DNA of 59,346 nucleotides from Sphaerimonospora mesophila NBRC 14179 = JCM 3151 (lineage in GTDB: Bacteria; Actinomycetota; Actinomycetes; Streptosporangiales; Streptosporangiaceae). The notes below the pieces were generated by a model. That model was not told the origin of the DNA and made no database searches. It was given only the letters and a program-made list of their open reading frames with translations. The DNA is taken from assembly GCA_001552515.1 (NCBI GenBank), contig BCRI01000032.1, forward strand, positions 1 through 59,346. Direction: 5' to 3'. This document shows, piece by piece, positions 56,726-59,346 of this stretch. The translations under genes and the position numbers were made by a program. Numbering within the stretch: position 1 is the first letter of the stretch; every line of letters begins with the position of its first letter.

Positions 56726-59038
56726 ATGGTCGGCGACCTGGCAGACTGGCTGCCCATGGACGTCGACATCTGGGCCTGGGTCGGTGGCACCCAGCGCGAA
56801 CTGCACGAGACCGGAAACATGGGGCTGGCCATGGCGCTGAGCGACATCCCGGCGCAGGCGCTGGAGGGCCGATACGCCCAGCTGGACGTCATGGCGCCCG
56901 CCATCGCCCAGCACGCGGAGAGCCTCGAGCAGCCCTGGCTGGAGCTGTTCGCCCGCTACTGGCACATGATCGGGCGGGTGGGCGACCGGGCCAACGGCGC
57001 GGTCGCGCTCGGCGACGCGGCGGCCCTGGTGGAGTTCGCCGAACGTGCGGACGTCCGTGACTGCCCGTCCGCCTCCGCCGCCGTCGAGGTGCTGGCGATC
57101 ACCCAGGCGAACACCGACGGTCCCGGCCTGGCGAGCGAGCGGATGGCCGCGCTCAACACCGCGCTCAGCGGAATCGGGCCGGATTCGCTCGCCTTCTCCG
57201 GTCTGACCACGCAGTACGTCTCCGCGCTGCTCGACGCCGGGCAGGCCGGCGAGGCCGTGGCCTACGCCGAGGCGGCCGTCGACCGGCTGCGCGAGGCCGG
57301 CCAGGAGGCGAGCTGGGAACTGGCCGCCGCCTCGGCCCGCGCGCTGCTGGCCGCCGGGCGGGCCCAGGAGGCGCTGGCGGCGCTCGAGGCCGCCACCGGC
57401 TTCAAGCCGGACGACCCCGTGGCGAAGGACCGCCGCGAGGCCCTGCTCAAGTCGCTGATCCTGGCCACGGACGGCCGCATCGACGAGGCGGTCGAGGCGC
57501 TGCCCGACCTCGACGTCGTCGGCGAGCACCCCCGCGAGTGGGTGGAGTGGGCGCACACGGTCAGCCTGCTCGTGTCGAGCGGATCCATCTCCAACACCTG
57601 GCAGCTCGGCCGCATCCTGCGCCAGTGGATCACCTATTTCGAGACCATGGGCGGCCACCGCTCCCGCTTCGAGCTGGCGCTCACCGCCGGTCGGCTCGCC
57701 GTGGCCCGGCAGGGCATCTGGCAGGCCCGGCTGCTCGCCGACTACGCCGAGTCCGTGCTGGCCGACCTCAGCGGCACCGAGGGCCTCGCCGAGCGGGTCG
57801 CCGAGCTGCGTGCCGCGGCCGACGCGGAGGCCGAGCCGCCGCTGCCCGGTCCCAAGGACGAACTGGTCGCCTACTTCGACGCCGCCGACGGCCGTACGGC
57901 CGATCCGGAGCGGTGGGTCGGCTGGCTGTGGCCGCTGTCCGGCACCGACCTGGAGGCGACCCGCCGGCACACCACCACCCTCGGGTTCCTCGGCTACGCC
58001 GCGACCGGCGCCGACATCTACTGGAAGACGATCGCCGAGGACGGCGACCCGGCCACCGCCTCGGACGAGGACATCGCCTACCTCACCAGCCTGCTCATCG
58101 AGTCGGGGCAGGACGAGCGGGTCGAGCGGCTCGCCGCCCGCCTGCCGGAGACCCGGTCGCACCTCACCCTGGCCCGGCTCCACCGCGCCCGCGAGCGCTG
58201 GGAGGAGACCGCGGCCGAGGCCGAGCGGGCCGTCGCCGCCGATCCGACGCTGGAGGCACGCCGGCTGTGGTCCGGCGCCGTCCAGCAACTCGGCGACAAC
58301 GCCAAGGCCGCCGAGATCCTCCGGCCGCTGCTGGAGTCCGGCGAGGGCGAGGAGGAGGACACCTGGCGGATCATCGTCCTGTCCACCGCCATCGAGGACT
58401 GGCCGACGGTCCGGGCCGGGGCCGCCAAGCTGGGCATGCCGATCCAGTCGGCGGAGGGCCCGATCGAGGAGGAGTGGCACCTGATCCGCGCCATCCTGCC
58501 CGCCCCCGACGGCAGCCAGCGCGAGGTGCTCGCCGTACGGACCGGCCCGGCCACCGCCCGGCTGGCCGTCCCGCAGCCGCGTGGCATGGAGTACAACGCG
58601 GGCGACGTGATCGTCATCGACCCGCGTCCGCTGGAGCCGATCCCGGAGGACCCGCAGGAGCGTGAGAGCTTCGTCGTCCCCTTCGCCGGGGTGACGATGC
58701 TGCGGCCGGGCGGCTACACCAGCTGGTTTTTCGACGGGGCGGCCCCCTCCGAGGACGAGTGGGCGGAGTTCAACGAGGTGCTGGCCGAGCGCGGCTGGCC
58801 CATGTGGGTCTACAGCGATGAGAACTACACCGTCACCCACCCCGCGACCGGAGAGCGGCTCCCGGGCGTGTTCGGCTGGGTGGCGATTCCGCCGACGGTG
58901 CGTCCGGCCGAGCTCGACGCGGTGCTCGACGACGTCACCGAGCAGTGGTCCCACCCGCTGGCCTGGCTCGACCTGGCACGCGAGGTCGGAATCGAGGCCG
59001 AGCGGCACGAGCGCATCTCCAAGGAGTACGGCCTCTAG
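56726..59038 (+). CDS. Large TPR-type protein of unknown function
   Basis: About 770 residues with no signal peptide or membrane segment. Residues about 30-560 are alpha-helical with helix-turn-helix pairs of TPR type (for example LDAGQAGEAVAYAEAAVDRL, ALLAAGRAQEALAALEAATG, LHRARERWEETAAEAERAVA, QLGDNAKAAEILRPLLESG). The last 200 residues are different, with aromatic, beta-rich blocks (VTMLRPGGYTSWFFDGAAPS, WPMWVYSDENYTVTHPATG). I do not recognise the family. The exact start is uncertain: ATG at 56726, a TTG at 56702, or ATG at 56756 (MDVDIWAWVGG) are all possible and no ribosome binding site is clear. The second mirror-repeat array starts 27 bases after its stop. Confidence 0.7.
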   Translation: MVGDLADWLPMDVDIWAWVGGTQRELHETGNMGLAMALSDIPAQALEGRYAQLDVMAPAIAQHAESLEQPWLELFARYWHMIGRVGDRANGAVALGDAAALVEFAERADVRDCPSASAAVEVLAITQANTDGPGLASERMAALNTALSGIGPDSLAFSGLTTQYVSALLDAGQAGEAVAYAEAAVDRLREAGQEASWELAAASARALLAAGRAQEALAALEAATGFKPDDPVAKDRREALLKSLILATDGRIDEAVEALPDLDVVGEHPREWVEWAHTVSLLVSSGSISNTWQLGRILRQWITYFETMGGHRSRFELALTAGRLAVARQGIWQARLLADYAESVLADLSGTEGLAERVAELRAAADAEAEPPLPGPKDELVAYFDAADGRTADPERWVGWLWPLSGTDLEATRRHTTTLGFLGYAATGADIYWKTIAEDGDPATASDEDIAYLTSLLIESGQDERVERLAARLPETRSHLTLARLHRARERWEETAAEAERAVAADPTLEARRLWSGAVQQLGDNAKAAEILRPLLESGEGEEEDTWRIIVLSTAIEDWPTVRAGAAKLGMPIQSAEGPIEEEWHLIRAILPAPDGSQREVLAVRTGPATARLAVPQPRGMEYNAGDVIVIDPRPLEPIPEDPQERESFVVPFAGVTMLRPGGYTSWFFDGAAPSEDEWAEFNEVLAERGWPMWVYSDENYTVTHPATGERLPGVFGWVAIPPTVRPAELDAVLDDVTEQWSHPLAWLDLAREVGIEAERHERISKEYGL

Positions 59039-59064
59039 CCCCGCCACACCCCACCCTCCAGCCC

Positions 59065-59346
59065 GTGATCTTGCGATTTCTCGCAGATCGGGCCCTGACC
59101 GGGCGTTTCGCGTTCGTGATCTTGCAGTTTCTCGCACGGATAGGTGCTGAGCTGCGTGAACACTCTTCGTGATCTTGCAGTCGCAACTGCAAGATCATGA
59201 ACACGTAAGTGCAGGTCGGGTGACTCGTCTGCGAGGAAATGCAAGATCTACACGTAAGTGCAGGTCGGGTGACTCGTCTGCGAGGAAATGCAAGATCACC
59301 GATGGTGTTCGCCCAAGTCGGGAGGGTGATCTGCGAGAAATCGCAA
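59065..59346. repeat. Mirror-symmetric repeat array, copy 2 (continues past window end)
   Basis: GTGATCTTGC occurs at 59065, 59116 and 59169. Inverted units start at 59189 (one base changed), 59241, 59290 and 59343, the last cut off after four bases. Spacing is 49-53 bp. If the 49-bp duplication (59201-59298) is counted once, three forward and three inverted units stand around an axis near 59184, the same plan as at 9434-9680. The first forward unit and the last inverted unit share 19 bases (TTGCGATTTCTCGCAGATC and its complement). It lies after the TPR gene, and no open reading frame is supported inside. Confidence 0.9.
59201..59298. repeat. 49-bp tandem duplication inside array 2
   Basis: Two adjacent 49-bp copies (59201-59249 and 59250-59298) differ only at the last base. 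Each begins acacgtaagtgcaggtcggg and ends with an inverted core unit (gcaagatc). The near identity indicates a recent event that increased the inverted arm from three to four units. Confidence 0.95.

Noticed and set aside
9434-59346. The two mirror arrays as ends of one large mobile element
   Set aside because: Each array is symmetric in itself, the 50 kb between them contain core genes in conserved order (recA, miaA, dapF and others), and no transposase or integrase is present.
1-59346. tRNA, rRNA or known riboswitch genes
   Set aside because: No cloverleaf with TTCGA-type T loop, rRNA segment or recognisable riboswitch core was seen in the intergenic gaps. A covariance-model scan was not possible.

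Overview
The window comes from a high-GC Gram-positive bacterium of the phylum Actinomycetota, most probably a soil or filamentous actinomycete. The evidence is the strong G/C third-position bias, the GTG starts, and the conserved order ftsK / RodZ-like HTH gene / rimO / pgsA / cinA / clgR ... lhr / DUF3046 ... recA / recX / rny ... gluABCD ... miaB ... rnz / ogt / miaA / dapF. I cannot fix family or genus from sequence alone. No rRNA, tRNA, CRISPR array, transposase or integrase was seen.

Layout. 1-4.6 kb is a conserved core: the ftsK 3' end, a membrane-anchored HTH protein, the rimO-pgsA-cinA run and the protease regulator clgR. 4.7-5.5 kb is the DNA glycosylase nei. 5.5-24.8 kb is an accessory block for regulators and sugar use: a cysteine-free Rrf2 regulator, a membrane-bound endonuclease/exonuclease/phosphatase protein, two paralogous ROK repressors around a GH3 hexosaminidase-like enzyme and an ATPase-less CUT1 importer, then a galactan module (secreted GH53 endo-galactanase, GH42 beta-galactosidase, a second ATPase-less CUT1 importer, a LacI repressor with two matching palindromic operators) and a third ROK protein. 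24.9-29.9 kb is the helicase gene lhr. In mycobacteria lhr and nei are neighbours, so the block appears to sit inside that repair pair. 30.2-33 kb is a small ABC-exporter operon with its own regulator, followed by a two-component system and an HSL-type esterase.

36.8-41.7 kb is the recA-recX-rny core. recA carries a LexA-type box and a complete 364-residue intein of the Mycobacterium leprae type. Two short stretches of AT-rich codons lie in the exteins: one just upstream of this intein, and one starting at the position where the M. tuberculosis RecA intein sits. 41.8-45.9 kb is a gluABCD amino-acid importer with an extra orphan binding protein beyond a strong hairpin. 46.2-55.1 kb holds miaB, a proline-rich membrane protein, a quinol nitric oxide reductase with an overlapping small membrane protein, rnz, ogt, miaA and dapF, several of which look leaderless. 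55.2-59.0 kb holds a secreted S1 protease with a chitin-binding module and a large TPR-type protein of unknown role.

The most unusual structure is a repeat element found twice, at 9434-9680 and from 59065 to the window end. The 10-base core GTGATCTTGC occurs three times forward and three times inverted, about 53 bp apart and arranged around a single axis. Mirror-paired units resemble each other more than adjacent units do. The second copy has one unit duplicated and is cut by the window end, which gives a direct prediction for the next six bases. I know of no described element with this architecture.
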